From NCBI GenBank assembly GCA_024223715.1, contig JAAEOA010000340.1:1-36273 (forward strand): a DNA stretch of 36,273 nucleotides. Direction: 5' to 3'. The notes under the pieces are model-generated. The model ran no database searches. It was not told where the DNA came from and worked only from the letters and a program-made list of their open reading frames with translations. Of the stretch, positions 8,561 through 17,222 are shown piece by piece. Made by a program: the position numbers and the translations under genes. How positions within the stretch are numbered: position 1 is the first letter of the stretch; the number at the start of each line of letters is the position of its first letter. Origin of the DNA: a bacterium. GTDB taxonomy: Bacteria > Krumholzibacteriota > Krumholzibacteriia > LZORAL124-64-63.

Positions 8561-9505
8561 ATGATCGAGGTTCGCGGAATAACAAAATCGTTTGGGACCA
8601 TGCGCGCTCTGGACGACGTATCGTTTCAGATTGGCCAGGGCGAGATCCTGGGCTTTTTGGGCCCCAACGGTGCCGGTAAGAGCACAACCATGAAAATCAT
8701 CACCACTTTCCTGGCAGCGGACGAGGGCCAGGTTACGGTCGACGGCATTGATGTTCTGGACAAGCCGTTGGACGTGCGCCAGCGCATTGGGTACCTGCCC
8801 GAAAACGTTCCTCTTTATTTGGACATGAATGTTCATGAATACCTGAAGTTTGTCGGTCAGGCCCGAGGCCTGGACGGTGCTCAGCTTTCCCGGCGACTGG
8901 ACTGGTGTGTCGAAGCCTGCGGCCTGGTCACCGAGTATAAAAAGACTATCGGCGAGCTCTCCAAAGGCTACAAACAGCGTACTGGCCTGGCCCAGGCCCT
9001 GATTCACGACCCGGATATTCTCATCCTTGATGAGCCCACCAGTGGCCTCGACCCACTGCAGATTATGGGCATCCGCGAGCTCATTCGCAGCCTCGCCGGA
9101 GAAAAGACCATTATCTTCAGCACACATATTCTGCAGGAAGTGAAACCTGTCACCGACCGGGTGGTCATCATTAACGAAGGCCGCATTATTGCCGATGGCA
9201 ACATTGGCGACATCACCCGCGAAGCTATGGTCACAAATCGCGTATTCTTCACTGTTGATGCTGACTCCGACAGTGTGGGAGCTGCCCTCAACGGTCTGAG
9301 CATTGTATCGCAGGCCAAGCCCATGCCCGCAAATTCCGGCAGCCGGTTCGAAGTGCGTGGCGACTTTGCCGAAGACCTTGTACCGGGCCTGGTCACTCTG
9401 GCCAAAGAGCAGGGCTGGAATCTGAAGGAAATCAGCGAAGCGCCTTATTCACTGGAAGACACCTTTATTTCCTACATCCAAAAATCCGGCAAGGGGGTAG
9501 CCTGA
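8561..9505 (+). CDS. gldA: ABC transporter ATPase, GldA type
   Basis: The 314-residue ATPase subunit of a gliding-type ABC exporter, acting on the cytoplasmic face of the inner membrane. Visible motifs: Walker A GPNGAGKST (34-42), signature LSKGYKQR (133-140), Walker B ILILDE (153-158) followed by PTSGLDP, and the switch H in STHIL. The C-terminal 90 residues form an extension typical of ABC-2/CcmA-like ATPases. GGAGG lies before the ATG. It heads a tightly packed run with a permease 1 base downstream, then a GldG-like protein and a DUF4340 protein. In Bacteroidota the GldAFG complex is needed for gliding, but similar clusters exist in many non-gliding bacteria, so the substrate is open; the symbol marks the family only. 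Confidence 0.85.
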   Translation: MIEVRGITKSFGTMRALDDVSFQIGQGEILGFLGPNGAGKSTTMKIITTFLAADEGQVTVDGIDVLDKPLDVRQRIGYLPENVPLYLDMNVHEYLKFVGQARGLDGAQLSRRLDWCVEACGLVTEYKKTIGELSKGYKQRTGLAQALIHDPDILILDEPTSGLDPLQIMGIRELIRSLAGEKTIIFSTHILQEVKPVTDRVVIINEGRIIADGNIGDITREAMVTNRVFFTVDADSDSVGAALNGLSIVSQAKPMPANSGSRFEVRGDFAEDLVPGLVTLAKEQGWNLKEISEAPYSLEDTFISYIQKSGKGVA

Positions 9506-9506
9506 T

Positions 9507-10232
9507 ATGAATGGCATCAACACCATTTTCCGACGGGAGTTTGGGGCCTACTTCAACAGCCCCATCGCCTACATTTTTATTATTGCCTTTCTGATGCTCA
9601 ACTCGGTTCTGTACATGACCGGCTTTTTCATCAGCAATCTGGCCGATTTGCGCATGTTCTTCGGAACCCTGCCTCTGACGCTCATTCTTTTTGTACCCGC
9701 CATCAGCATGCGGATTTGGGCTGAAGACAAACGGCTGGGTACTTTCGAACTGCTCATGACTTTGCCTTTAAGCACCACCCAGGTCATGCTGGGCAAATTC
9801 CTCGCTGCCTACACCTTCTACCTGGTGGCTTTGGCCGGAACTCTGCCCCTGCCTCTGATGGTTATCTCATTGGGTAATCCTGATGTGGGAACAATGGTCA
9901 GCGGTTATATCGGCGCTGCCTTGGTCGGTGGCCTCTTTCTGGCGGTGGGCACCTTCACCAGCGGCCTGGTTCGCGACCAGATTTCCGCCGTCATTCTCGG
10001 GGTTGTGGTTTGCGCCATGATCTACATTGCCGGCCTTGATTTTGTGGCCGAAATAGGCGACGGCTGGGTATCAGGCCTTGGCTCTTTTGTGCAAAAATAT
10101 CTGGGTCTTTCCGGACACTACAACATGATGCAGCGTGGGGTCATCGCCTTGGGCGATCTGGCCTACTTCCTGGGTCTCAGCACTCTGTTTCTGGCCCTGA
10201 ACGCTTACTGGCTGGAAGGAAGGAAGTACTAA
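9507..10232 (+). CDS. gldF: ABC-2 type permease, GldF-like
   Basis: A 241-residue integral membrane protein with about six hydrophobic helices (first at about residues 18-38). It has the NSPIAYIF and RIWAEDKRLGTFELLMTLP segments typical of gliding-associated ABC-2 permeases. It starts one base after the ATPase stop codon and ends one base before the next start, so the genes are translationally coupled. It should form the membrane channel for the ATPase encoded upstream. The exported substrate cannot be inferred. Confidence 0.85.
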   Translation: MNGINTIFRREFGAYFNSPIAYIFIIAFLMLNSVLYMTGFFISNLADLRMFFGTLPLTLILFVPAISMRIWAEDKRLGTFELLMTLPLSTTQVMLGKFLAAYTFYLVALAGTLPLPLMVISLGNPDVGTMVSGYIGAALVGGLFLAVGTFTSGLVRDQISAVILGVVVCAMIYIAGLDFVAEIGDGWVSGLGSFVQKYLGLSGHYNMMQRGVIALGDLAYFLGLSTLFLALNAYWLEGRKY

Positions 10233-10233
10233 A

Positions 10234-12000
10234 ATGAATTCCAACAAACGCAACAACTTCCGGCTGACCTTTGCCATTGCTTCCATTCTGCTGACTGGCA
10301 TTGTCTTTCTGGTGATTTCCGTTCTGGGCAACCTGCGCGGAGCCCAGGTGGACATGACCAGTGACCGTCTGTTCACCATGAGCCCGGCCGCGGCTCGCAT
10401 TCTGAAAGATTTGCAGGTCCCGGTGCAGGTCAAACTGTACATAACCCCCGGCGAAATGATGCCCAACCAGTTCAAAAATCTGGAACGGGATGTTACCGAG
10501 CGCATGCGCAACTTCGAGCAGGTCTCCGAAGGCATGCTGCAGTTCTCAGTACATAACCCTCAGGACGACGAGGAAATGCAAAAGAACCTCGGAGCCAAAG
10601 GTGTCAGTCCTTTTCAGGTTCGGTCCATGGAAAAAGACCAGATCGACCTGAAGCGGATCTGGAGTGCCATCACTATCGCCTACAAGGACAAACCTGAAGA
10701 AATCCTTCCCCAGGTTCTGCCCCAGTCTCTGCCTGCTCTCGAGCAGGATATCATTGGGCCGGTTTTTCGCCTGACGCGCACGGCCAAGCCCAAAGTCGCT
10801 GTCTTCGGTCCTAAAAAAGAATTGGATCAGCAGATGGCCATGATGTACATGCAACAGGGCATGCAACCGCCCGAACCCCAACCCATGTTCGGTCGCATTA
10901 CCGACTTACTGGGTCAGGGTCATTACGAAGCGGTGAATGTGGACCTGACTGCCACATCATTGGTTCCTGATGACGCCGATGCTCTCATTGTCATGGCCAC
11001 CACCAGCCTGAACGAACGCCAGGTATTCGAAATCAACCGCACTCTGCAAAGAGGTGTTCCGGTAATTATGGGTGTTCAGGCTCACGAATACGGTTACAGC
11101 CCAGCTCGAAGTGGTCGCGGTTGGGACATTTCCGCTCAACCTGTGGACACGGGCCTTGAGCCCATGCTGGCTGACCTGGGAATCACCGTCAGCGAAGATC
11201 ATTTCATGGACCTGAACATGGAAGTCATTGACCTGCCCCGTGAAGTCATGCTCGGTGGCATGCGCATGCAAACCAGCGAACCGGTTAAGCTGCCTATGCA
11301 AATTAAGGTTCCCGAGGCTCAAATGAGTCAGGAATCGGGTCTTACGAACCGCATTGCTCAGGTGTTTTTCCTGTGGGGAACACCTGTGGTCAGCGATGCA
11401 GCGGTTTTGCAAAATCACGGTTTGCAAACCACCAACCTGATTCACAGCAGTGACAACGCCTGGCAAACCCCCTTCAGTGAAGGACAGCTGCCCGGCAGTC
11501 TGTTCAACCCTCAAGGCAAAACCATGGTCGGTGCCCAGCCATTGGCCGTTCTGATTGAAGGCATGTTCCCCGATACTTTTGCCAACAAACCCGTGCCCCA
11601 GTGGCCTGCTGCTCCGGTTGCAGACGGTGAAGCACCTGCCCCAGTGAGTGATGATCCGGCTCCGATCACTCCTTCGGCGGGCCAGCTGTTGGTCATTGGC
11701 AGTGCAAAAATGTTCGACGATGGCGTTATTGCCGCTCCGCAAAATGCGCTGCTGCTGCTGAATGCGGTGGACTACATGGCCGGTAGCCAGGACCTGCTGA
11801 GTATTCGATCCAAAACCCTGACTAACCGGGTTTTGAAACCAGTGGAAGCGGGAACCAAACTCTTTTGGCGTTTTGTTTCCATTTTCCTGGTGCCTCTTTT
11901 GCTGACAGCTTTTGGCATTACCCGGGTCACGATGCGACGCAAGGAAGCGGCCCAATATCGCCAAATCATGAAACAAAAAACCTCCGCCACGAACCGGTAG
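10234..12000 (+). CDS. gldG: Gliding-type ABC auxiliary protein, GldG-like
   Basis: A 588-residue protein with one N-terminal membrane helix (about 9-31), a large soluble region placed outside the inner membrane, and one C-terminal helix (about 555-575) followed by a basic tail. The order, helix-domain-helix with DMTSDRLFTMSP after the first helix and VPVQVKLYITPG, matches the GldG/auxiliary component of gliding-motility ABC systems (a ThuA/GATase-like fold in related domains). Residues around 470-490 are Pro/Ala-rich (GEAPAPVSDDPAP), probably a linker. It is coupled to the permease by a one-base gap. It presumably gates or delivers the substrate for the ABC core; no catalytic motif is evident. 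Confidence 0.82.
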   Translation: MNSNKRNNFRLTFAIASILLTGIVFLVISVLGNLRGAQVDMTSDRLFTMSPAAARILKDLQVPVQVKLYITPGEMMPNQFKNLERDVTERMRNFEQVSEGMLQFSVHNPQDDEEMQKNLGAKGVSPFQVRSMEKDQIDLKRIWSAITIAYKDKPEEILPQVLPQSLPALEQDIIGPVFRLTRTAKPKVAVFGPKKELDQQMAMMYMQQGMQPPEPQPMFGRITDLLGQGHYEAVNVDLTATSLVPDDADALIVMATTSLNERQVFEINRTLQRGVPVIMGVQAHEYGYSPARSGRGWDISAQPVDTGLEPMLADLGITVSEDHFMDLNMEVIDLPREVMLGGMRMQTSEPVKLPMQIKVPEAQMSQESGLTNRIAQVFFLWGTPVVSDAAVLQNHGLQTTNLIHSSDNAWQTPFSEGQLPGSLFNPQGKTMVGAQPLAVLIEGMFPDTFANKPVPQWPAAPVADGEAPAPVSDDPAPITPSAGQLLVIGSAKMFDDGVIAAPQNALLLLNAVDYMAGSQDLLSIRSKTLTNRVLKPVEAGTKLFWRFVSIFLVPLLLTAFGITRVTMRRKEAAQYRQIMKQKTSATNR

Positions 12001-12015
12001 AAAGGACACAATACC

Positions 12016-13056
12016 ATGATGAAAACCAAAAATCTGATCATTCTGGCAGCGGTTCTGCTTGTTCTTGCTGGAGTTAGTTTCATGCAAAAATCACAGCATG
12101 AAAAAACCACCAGCCAGGCAGCCACTGCAGTTTTGCTGGAAGGATCTTTAAGTCTGGATAATCTGACCGAAATAAGCCTTGGGCTGGGATCTGAAACCGA
12201 TGCCGTTGTGCTGACCAAAAGCAACGATGGCTGGGTTGTGAAATCCTATTTCAACGCCAAAGCCAACGAGCAGCGAATTCAATCGTTATTGCAGCCGTTC
12301 AGTAATCTTTCGGGTGAGTTCCGTTCAGATAATGAGAGCGTATTGGCCGACTATTCATTGACCACTAAGCAGGCCATAACCATCCGGGCTTTGGACACTT
12401 CCGGACAAGAAGCTTTCGCCCTGAATCTGGGGACTTCCCCTGAAGGTTTTCAAGGTCAGTTCATGCGACTGCCAACCTCCAATAAAGTGTATCTGAGCCA
12501 AAGCAGCCTTCTGGCGGGTATGGGTATTTATGGCGAACTGGCCCTGCCCAAAGCTCAACACTTTCTTGAGTTGCAAGCCGTTAAAGAAAACGGCCAAACC
12601 ATTGATGGCATGACTATCACCGATGGTGCCACATCACAAGTCTTCAGCAAAAAACACGGTGTTATCGAACCCGCTGAAAATTCACCCGAAGGCACCACCG
12701 CCACTGAAGACCGTAGCACCTGGGAATGGTTACTGGCTGGCGAAGCAGCCACCGGGCTTGCCAAAACAAAAATTGATGCGGTATTGAATTCAGCTGTGAG
12801 CATTCGAGCCAACGATGTGGTCGATGGTTCGGTGGATTTGGCTCAGTACGGCTTGGTTGAACCCAGTAGAAAAGTGACCCTGCAACGAGCAGATGCCAAT
12901 GATCTGGTTCTTCTTTTTGGTAATAGCCGGGAAGCCAGTGATGGCCTGAACGCCGGAACGTTCATGAAGCTAGACGGCCAGAGTACCGTCTGGGTGGTTA
13001 CCGATTACACTACCGGAAATTTATTTAAAAGTCTGGATGAATTGTCTTCTGAATAA
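12016..13056 (+). CDS. DUF4340-domain membrane-anchored protein
   Basis: A 346-residue protein with a single N-terminal membrane anchor (NLIILAAVLLVLAGVSF, about 4-20) and a long extracytoplasmic region. It has features of DUF4340: LTEISLG, DGWVVKSYFNAKANEQRIQSLL, FMRL...VYL, and a second similar half with LAQYGLVEPSRKVTLQ. DUF4340 proteins regularly follow GldG-like genes, so it is probably the fourth subunit of this ABC system. AAAGGA precedes the ATG by nine bases; a second ATG follows directly and could also be used. A strong terminator follows it. The molecular role is unknown. Confidence 0.8.
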   Translation: MMKTKNLIILAAVLLVLAGVSFMQKSQHEKTTSQAATAVLLEGSLSLDNLTEISLGLGSETDAVVLTKSNDGWVVKSYFNAKANEQRIQSLLQPFSNLSGEFRSDNESVLADYSLTTKQAITIRALDTSGQEAFALNLGTSPEGFQGQFMRLPTSNKVYLSQSSLLAGMGIYGELALPKAQHFLELQAVKENGQTIDGMTITDGATSQVFSKKHGVIEPAENSPEGTTATEDRSTWEWLLAGEAATGLAKTKIDAVLNSAVSIRANDVVDGSVDLAQYGLVEPSRKVTLQRADANDLVLLFGNSREASDGLNAGTFMKLDGQSTVWVVTDYTTGNLFKSLDELSSE

Positions 13057-13082
13057 AACGGTGGAATGATCATCAGTGTGGC

Positions 13083-13117
13083 AAAAAATCCGGACCAAAC
13101 GGTCCGGGTTTTTTTTC
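13083..13117 (+). terminator. Terminator of the gld-type operon
   Basis: A perfect 7-bp stem CCGGACC/GGTCCGG with a four-base loop is followed by a run of eight T. The A-run upstream could allow some function on the - strand too, for the converging outer-membrane gene. Confidence 0.9.
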
Positions 13118-13158
13118 CTTTACCTTGGTACCAGGAAAAAAACTGAATAAGAAGGAAA

Positions 13159-13638
13159 TTAAAAGTAATAGCCCAGCCTCACGCTCGTCCAATTAACCCC
13201 ACTGACTCCCTTGTACCGGATAGCGCCCTCAAATTTTCCAAAACGCAATCCCACCGATGGCACATAACTCCATTCATCGGCCTGGCTGAAATAACCGGTT
13301 TCACCACCCATAAAAAAACTGCCCAAAACAAAACGACCACCAAAAGTGAGGCTCCAGATATCGGCACCGGCCCCACTATTGCCCTCTGAGAAATGATTGT
13401 ATCCCACATCAGCTGTCAGGTCCAAAAAGGGAATGAGGGGATAATCGACAATGCCCGCCACACCATAGCCGGTATTCACCTTGTCACCAAATCCGGCAAA
13501 CGGAAAAGTGACTTTCCCTGCAATTCCAAGGACTTTCTCTTGGCGGCCGGGCCAGGTTTTGGCTGTTGCCAAACCCGTTGAAGCCAGCAAACAAACAAGA
13601 ATCAGAATCAAACCGGCTATTTTATTAAATATATTCAA
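13159..13638 (-). CDS. Small outer-membrane beta-barrel-like protein
   Basis: A predicted 159-residue exported protein. I prefer a TTG start at 13638 because AAAGGA lies about eight bases upstream and the product then begins directly with a signal peptide (hydrophobic core LILILVCLLASTGLA). An ATG at 13692 would add 18 residues without a ribosome site. The mature part has alternating Gly/aromatic strands (FGGRFVLGSFFMGGETGYF, FGKFEGAIRYKG) and ends in a terminal Phe (RLGYYF), the typical last-strand signature of outer-membrane barrels recognised by BamA. No specific family was recognised. It may be a small porin-like or structural barrel. Confidence 0.72.
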   Translation of the reverse strand: MNIFNKIAGLILILVCLLASTGLATAKTWPGRQEKVLGIAGKVTFPFAGFGDKVNTGYGVAGIVDYPLIPFLDLTADVGYNHFSEGNSGAGADIWSLTFGGRFVLGSFFMGGETGYFSQADEWSYVPSVGLRFGKFEGAIRYKGVSGVNWTSVRLGYYF

Positions 13639-13806
13639 TTTAGTGTCCTTTAAATGGAGTAAATTTGACCAGCCCATTATCCCTTTTCCCACCCGGCGCC
13701 GTCAATTTCATTTTCCTGATTTTTTTTCTCCAATTTCATCCTGATGTGTTACGTTTACGGGTGCATAGTCATTATCGATTTTTTTGGATTATTCAGGAGG
13801 ATACCG

Positions 13807-15171
13807 GTGAGCCAGAAGGAAACATCAGAATCAGGGCGCAAACTGTTGCTCAAAAACTGCAATGTCCTGGATTACTTCCCCTCCAATCTGGATTCAGACC
13901 CCAACCCCAAGGTTGAAACCTGTGACTTGCGTATCGATGGTGAGCGCATCATTGAACGGGGCCAAAATCTGGAATCTGCACCCGGCGAAGAAACAAAAGA
14001 CCTGCACGGTGTAACCGTCATGCCAGGTAACATTAATGCTCACGGCCATATGTATTCCGCCTTGGCTGCTGGCATGCCCCTTCCCAAAGCACCTCTGGAA
14101 ACTTTTTCCGACATTCTTACCGAGATTTGGTGGCCACTGGACCGAAGCCTCGATGCCGAAGCCACTTACCTGAGTGCCTTGGCCGGCAGCTGGGATGCCG
14201 TCCGCTGTGGTACGACCCTTATTTTTGACCATCATGCCAGTTTGGCTGCCGTAGGTGGCAGTCTGGACCGCATTGAAAAAGGCATTAACGATGTGGGTCT
14301 GCGTGGCTGTCTTTCCTACGAAGTGACCGACCGTGGCGGCAAAGGTCAGCGAGACATCACGCTGGAAGAAAACGAGCGCTATCTGCAAAAAATTGCCGAC
14401 AACCCAAAATCGGGTGTGCCAAACTTTAAAGGGTTAGTCGGAGCTCACGCCAGTTTCACCCTGGAGGAGCGCACCCTTGACCTGCTGGAAGGAATTTGCA
14501 GCCGCATGGATGTTGGCCTGCATATCCATTTGGCCGAAGGAACCACCGACCGGGAAGTCAGCCAGGATCGTGGTTGGCCCGACCCACTGGACCGACTGGC
14601 AAATTTTGGACTAGTGCGCCCGGGCAGCATTTTTGCCCACGGTGTAGACTTGTCCCCCATCGATATGCAAACCCTGGAAGTCAAAGGTGTCTGGTTGGCA
14701 CACTGTGGCCGGTCAAACATGAACAACGGTGTAGGCCGCGCTCCTGTGGATCGCTTTCCCGACAAGTGCTGCCTTGGAACTGACGGTCTGGACGACAACC
14801 TCTGGGCCGAACTTCGCACCACTTTCTTCCGAGGAAATGAAGGCGGGCGTGGACCCCTGAGCCATCGCGCAGCCGCCAAATTCTGGCTGGGAAATTATCG
14901 TCTGGCCCGGGAAATTTTTGGCGAACCTTTTGGCAGCCTAGACGCTGGTGCCCCTGCCGACTTCATAATTTTGGAAAATTTCCAGAAAACTCCCCTGACT
15001 ACTGATACCTGGCTGGGCCACCTTCTTTTCGACTTCCATCCCTGGGATATTCATGCCGTCTATGTGGGCGGTAAACGAGTTTATCTCAATGGCGACAATC
15101 CTCCGGTGGATGCTAAGTTGTTACAGAAAACCGCAGCTCGCATGTGGAAATCCATGGGCTGGAAATCCTGA
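13807..15171 (+). CDS. ssnA: SsnA-like putative aminohydrolase
   Basis: A 454-residue amidohydrolase-superfamily metalloenzyme. I choose the GTG at 13807 because AGGAGG lies six bases upstream; the upstream ATG at 13744 has no such site. Metal-binding and signature segments are visible: NAHGHMYSAL (H79, H81), WWPLDR, FDHHAS, HIHLAEG, FAHGVDLS, CGRSNMNNGVG and LGTDGLDDN. The GGSL, RSNMNN and GPL...AKFW patterns match my memory of E. coli SsnA rather than generic chlorohydrolases. SsnA is often encoded near selenium-dependent molybdenum hydroxylases, but no such gene is in view. The substrate is not established. It converges with the next gene with no base between the stop codons. Confidence 0.85.
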   Translation: MSQKETSESGRKLLLKNCNVLDYFPSNLDSDPNPKVETCDLRIDGERIIERGQNLESAPGEETKDLHGVTVMPGNINAHGHMYSALAAGMPLPKAPLETFSDILTEIWWPLDRSLDAEATYLSALAGSWDAVRCGTTLIFDHHASLAAVGGSLDRIEKGINDVGLRGCLSYEVTDRGGKGQRDITLEENERYLQKIADNPKSGVPNFKGLVGAHASFTLEERTLDLLEGICSRMDVGLHIHLAEGTTDREVSQDRGWPDPLDRLANFGLVRPGSIFAHGVDLSPIDMQTLEVKGVWLAHCGRSNMNNGVGRAPVDRFPDKCCLGTDGLDDNLWAELRTTFFRGNEGGRGPLSHRAAAKFWLGNYRLAREIFGEPFGSLDAGAPADFIILENFQKTPLTTDTWLGHLLFDFHPWDIHAVYVGGKRVYLNGDNPPVDAKLLQKTAARMWKSMGWKS

Positions 15172-15897
15172 TCAACGATAAATTGACTTTAAAGCGTCCC
15201 ATTCTCGCTCATCGGTGGAAACTGTAGTTTCGTTTACCTGGAGAGTCCAGTTATCCAATCGAGAATCGGTCCAGGCAATAAATGATTTGGCCCGTACAAA
15301 ACCAAAAGTAACCGGGCCTCCCGCTACCGAAAAATCTGGATGAGAACTGGAATTGGCAAACGTGGCTGAGTTTACATCCACTTCCTCAAAATCCATGGCG
15401 GTCAATCCAGTCAATACTTCATTGGTCCAGGGTACAGAAATGGCGCTGGGAATTAAATGACCCGGTACAATATACAAAGTGCCTCCCTGTTCAAGAGCCG
15501 GTCCCCACAAAACAGAACCGCCAATGCACGAACAATTGTAGTCCTCTGAATAGTCTATCTGGTTGATACCCCCAATAACAGCTGGTGTTACCTGGGCGCT
15601 GGTCTTCAATTCCACAACCATGATCCGTCCCATGGGTTGGTTAAACCCGGAACTTGAATATAAATACAGAGAACGATTGCTAGCCGGGTTGCCGCCATTG
15701 GCTTGAGTTGTATTGATGGCATTGGACGATTGGGTCCAGAGCATGTGGCTCTGCCATTGGGACGGATCAAAATCGCCATCCTGAAAAATGACGGCTTGAG
15801 CCTGACCAAGGGTCAAAATCATGGCCAAGGCAAAAGTAAAAATTGAGGCCCTGCCCAGACAGACTGATTTCGTTTGTTGGCGGTAATCAATATTCAT
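15172..15897 (-). CDS. Secreted protein with C-terminal W..LKSIYR tail
   Basis: A 241-residue exported protein with a signal peptide (basic start, FTFALAMILTLG core, cleavage near AQA). AAGGAG lies seven bases before the ATG. The body is beta-rich with a single CSC motif and several Trp; I do not recognise a family. The last nine residues, WDALKSIYR, closely resemble the end WDGIKSLYK of the otherwise different secreted protein at 34738-35448, in both cases after a Ser/Thr-rich linker. A C-terminal sorting or anchoring tag is a reasonable idea but unproven. The stop codon abuts that of the ssnA-like gene. Confidence 0.75.
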   Translation of the reverse strand: MNIDYRQQTKSVCLGRASIFTFALAMILTLGQAQAVIFQDGDFDPSQWQSHMLWTQSSNAINTTQANGGNPASNRSLYLYSSSGFNQPMGRIMVVELKTSAQVTPAVIGGINQIDYSEDYNCSCIGGSVLWGPALEQGGTLYIVPGHLIPSAISVPWTNEVLTGLTAMDFEEVDVNSATFANSSSHPDFSVAGGPVTFGFVRAKSFIAWTDSRLDNWTLQVNETTVSTDEREWDALKSIYR

Positions 15898-16031
15898 GGA
15901 AAACTCCTTATTTCAATGGTTCAATGGTGCAGGGAAAGCGTACCATATTAGTCTGCTTTTTTCAACTAAAGCCACCGCCTTTCGATCCGATCACACTATT
16001 AGTGATTGTTTTTGATTCCGAAAGGCCCGTC

Positions 16032-16559
16032 TTGATCTCTGCCGTAACACCCAGCCAGTCTCTTCAACAGGTTCAGCCTGTTACTCGCCGGCATAACACT
16101 TCAAAAGCACAAAAGACCAAACCTGTTGGGGCCGTCAAGCCGGTAAATCGCCAATCCAGACAACACCTCACAGAAGAAGAACAGGCAAAAATACAGGAAT
16201 TGAAAGCCCGGGATACTGAAGTTCGCGCCCATGAGCAGGCTCACATGGCTGCGGGTGGACGATACATCACACATGGTCCTGCATATTCATTTCAGAAAGG
16301 TCCCGATGGCCAGCGTTACGCCGTCGGTGGAGAAGTTGGTATCGATCCATCACCCGAATCGGGTGATCCGGATGCCACTATCAAGAAAATGCAGGTTGTT
16401 AGGTCTGCCGCTCTGGCCCCAGCAACTCCATCTGCTCAAGACCGTCAAATAGCAGCAAAAGCATCACAAAACATGACCCGGGCCCGGGCGGAACTGAGTT
16501 CGGAAAAAGCCAAAGACCAGGAAGCAAATCCTGGCCAGATTTTCGACCTTCGAGCTTAA
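16032..16559 (+). CDS. SprA-related HExxH putative metalloprotease
   Basis: A 175-residue protein of the SprA-related / CJM1_0395 putative metalloprotease family. The diagnostic block is EVRAHEQAHMAAGG, where H67-E-Q-A-H71 is a zincin HExxH motif. It is followed by Y-x-F-x-x-GPDG-Y-VGGEV and a C-terminal Ala-rich helical part (AKASQNMTRARAEL), all usual for the family. I choose a TTG start at 16032: AAAGG is six bases upstream, and the open frame before it runs through the promoter of the divergent secreted-protein gene. No signal peptide is seen. The family is uncharacterised biochemically as far as I know. Confidence 0.82.
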   Translation: MISAVTPSQSLQQVQPVTRRHNTSKAQKTKPVGAVKPVNRQSRQHLTEEEQAKIQELKARDTEVRAHEQAHMAAGGRYITHGPAYSFQKGPDGQRYAVGGEVGIDPSPESGDPDATIKKMQVVRSAALAPATPSAQDRQIAAKASQNMTRARAELSSEKAKDQEANPGQIFDLRA

Positions 16560-16664
16560 GACCATTTCATTGATTACTCTCGATGCAACCTTGCCTTTGG
16601 CAATGCTATTAGGGTCAATTGCTGGATAAACTATTCCACAAATTCTTTTGAATCTTTTCTGGAC

Positions 16665-17198
16665 TCAGTCTTTCTCGTGTAACCAAGCCGCATGACGCGG
16701 TGCTTTTTTGGTTCGGTTCCATTCTTCAAGCATTGCCGGAGCCACATTGTGTAATTCTTCCATTTGCTCAACAGTTCTGGTATTGGCTGCCAGTTCCAGA
16801 CGATGCCCGTTGGGGTCAAAGAAATAAATGGACTTAAAAATTCCATGGTTGGTCGGACCGACCACATCCAGGCCGTTGGCCTCGGCAAACTCTTTGGCCT
16901 CCATCAGTGTATCCAGATCCTTCACTTCAAAAGCAATATGCTGCACCCAGTTGGGTGTGTTTTCATCGCGCCCCATTTCCGGAGAATTAGGAATTTCAAA
17001 GAAGGCCAGAATATTTCCACCACCAGCATCCAAAAAAATATGCATGTACGGATCGGGTTCTTTAGTAGATGGCACTTCGTCTTCGGCAATGGCCAATACA
17101 AAATCCATATTCAGAAACTTTTGATAAAACTCCACCGTTTCTTTGGCATCGCGACAGCGATAAGCCACATGATGGATACCTTGCAACTCGACAGTCAT
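16665..17198 (-). CDS. VOC-family (glyoxalase/dioxygenase-like) protein
   Basis: A 177-residue vicinal-oxygen-chelate protein with the paired beta-alpha-beta-beta-beta modules: GIHHVAYRCRDAKETVEFYQ (about 7-26), then WVQHIAFEV, and FFDPNGHRLELAANT (about 125-140). The H in IHH, the H in QHIAF and the E in HRLEL are the expected metal ligands. GGGAG precedes the ATG. It lies 24 bases downstream of hpd on the same strand, so the two are probably cotranscribed. A role in tyrosine or aromatic catabolism is inferred from the neighbour only; a glyoxalase or extradiol-dioxygenase-like activity is possible. Confidence 0.83.
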   Translation of the reverse strand: MTVELQGIHHVAYRCRDAKETVEFYQKFLNMDFVLAIAEDEVPSTKEPDPYMHIFLDAGGGNILAFFEIPNSPEMGRDENTPNWVQHIAFEVKDLDTLMEAKEFAEANGLDVVGPTNHGIFKSIYFFDPNGHRLELAANTRTVEQMEELHNVAPAMLEEWNRTKKAPRHAAWLHEKD

Positions 17199-17222
17199 TT
17201 TGAACTCCCGTTCTCTGGTTGA

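Noticed and set aside
10957..12087. 376-residue open frame antisense to the gldG-like gene
   Set aside because: Shadow of a well-supported gene; composition is His/Gln-rich and random-looking with no start signal.
13744..13806. Longer N-terminus of the SsnA-like protein from the ATG at 13744
   Set aside because: The GTG at 13807 has AGGAGG at ideal spacing and the extra residues do not match the family.
15843..16031. Longer N-terminus of the SprA-like protein from 15843
   Set aside because: It would overlap the signal-peptide coding region and promoter of the divergent gene, and a TTG with AAAGG upstream fits better.
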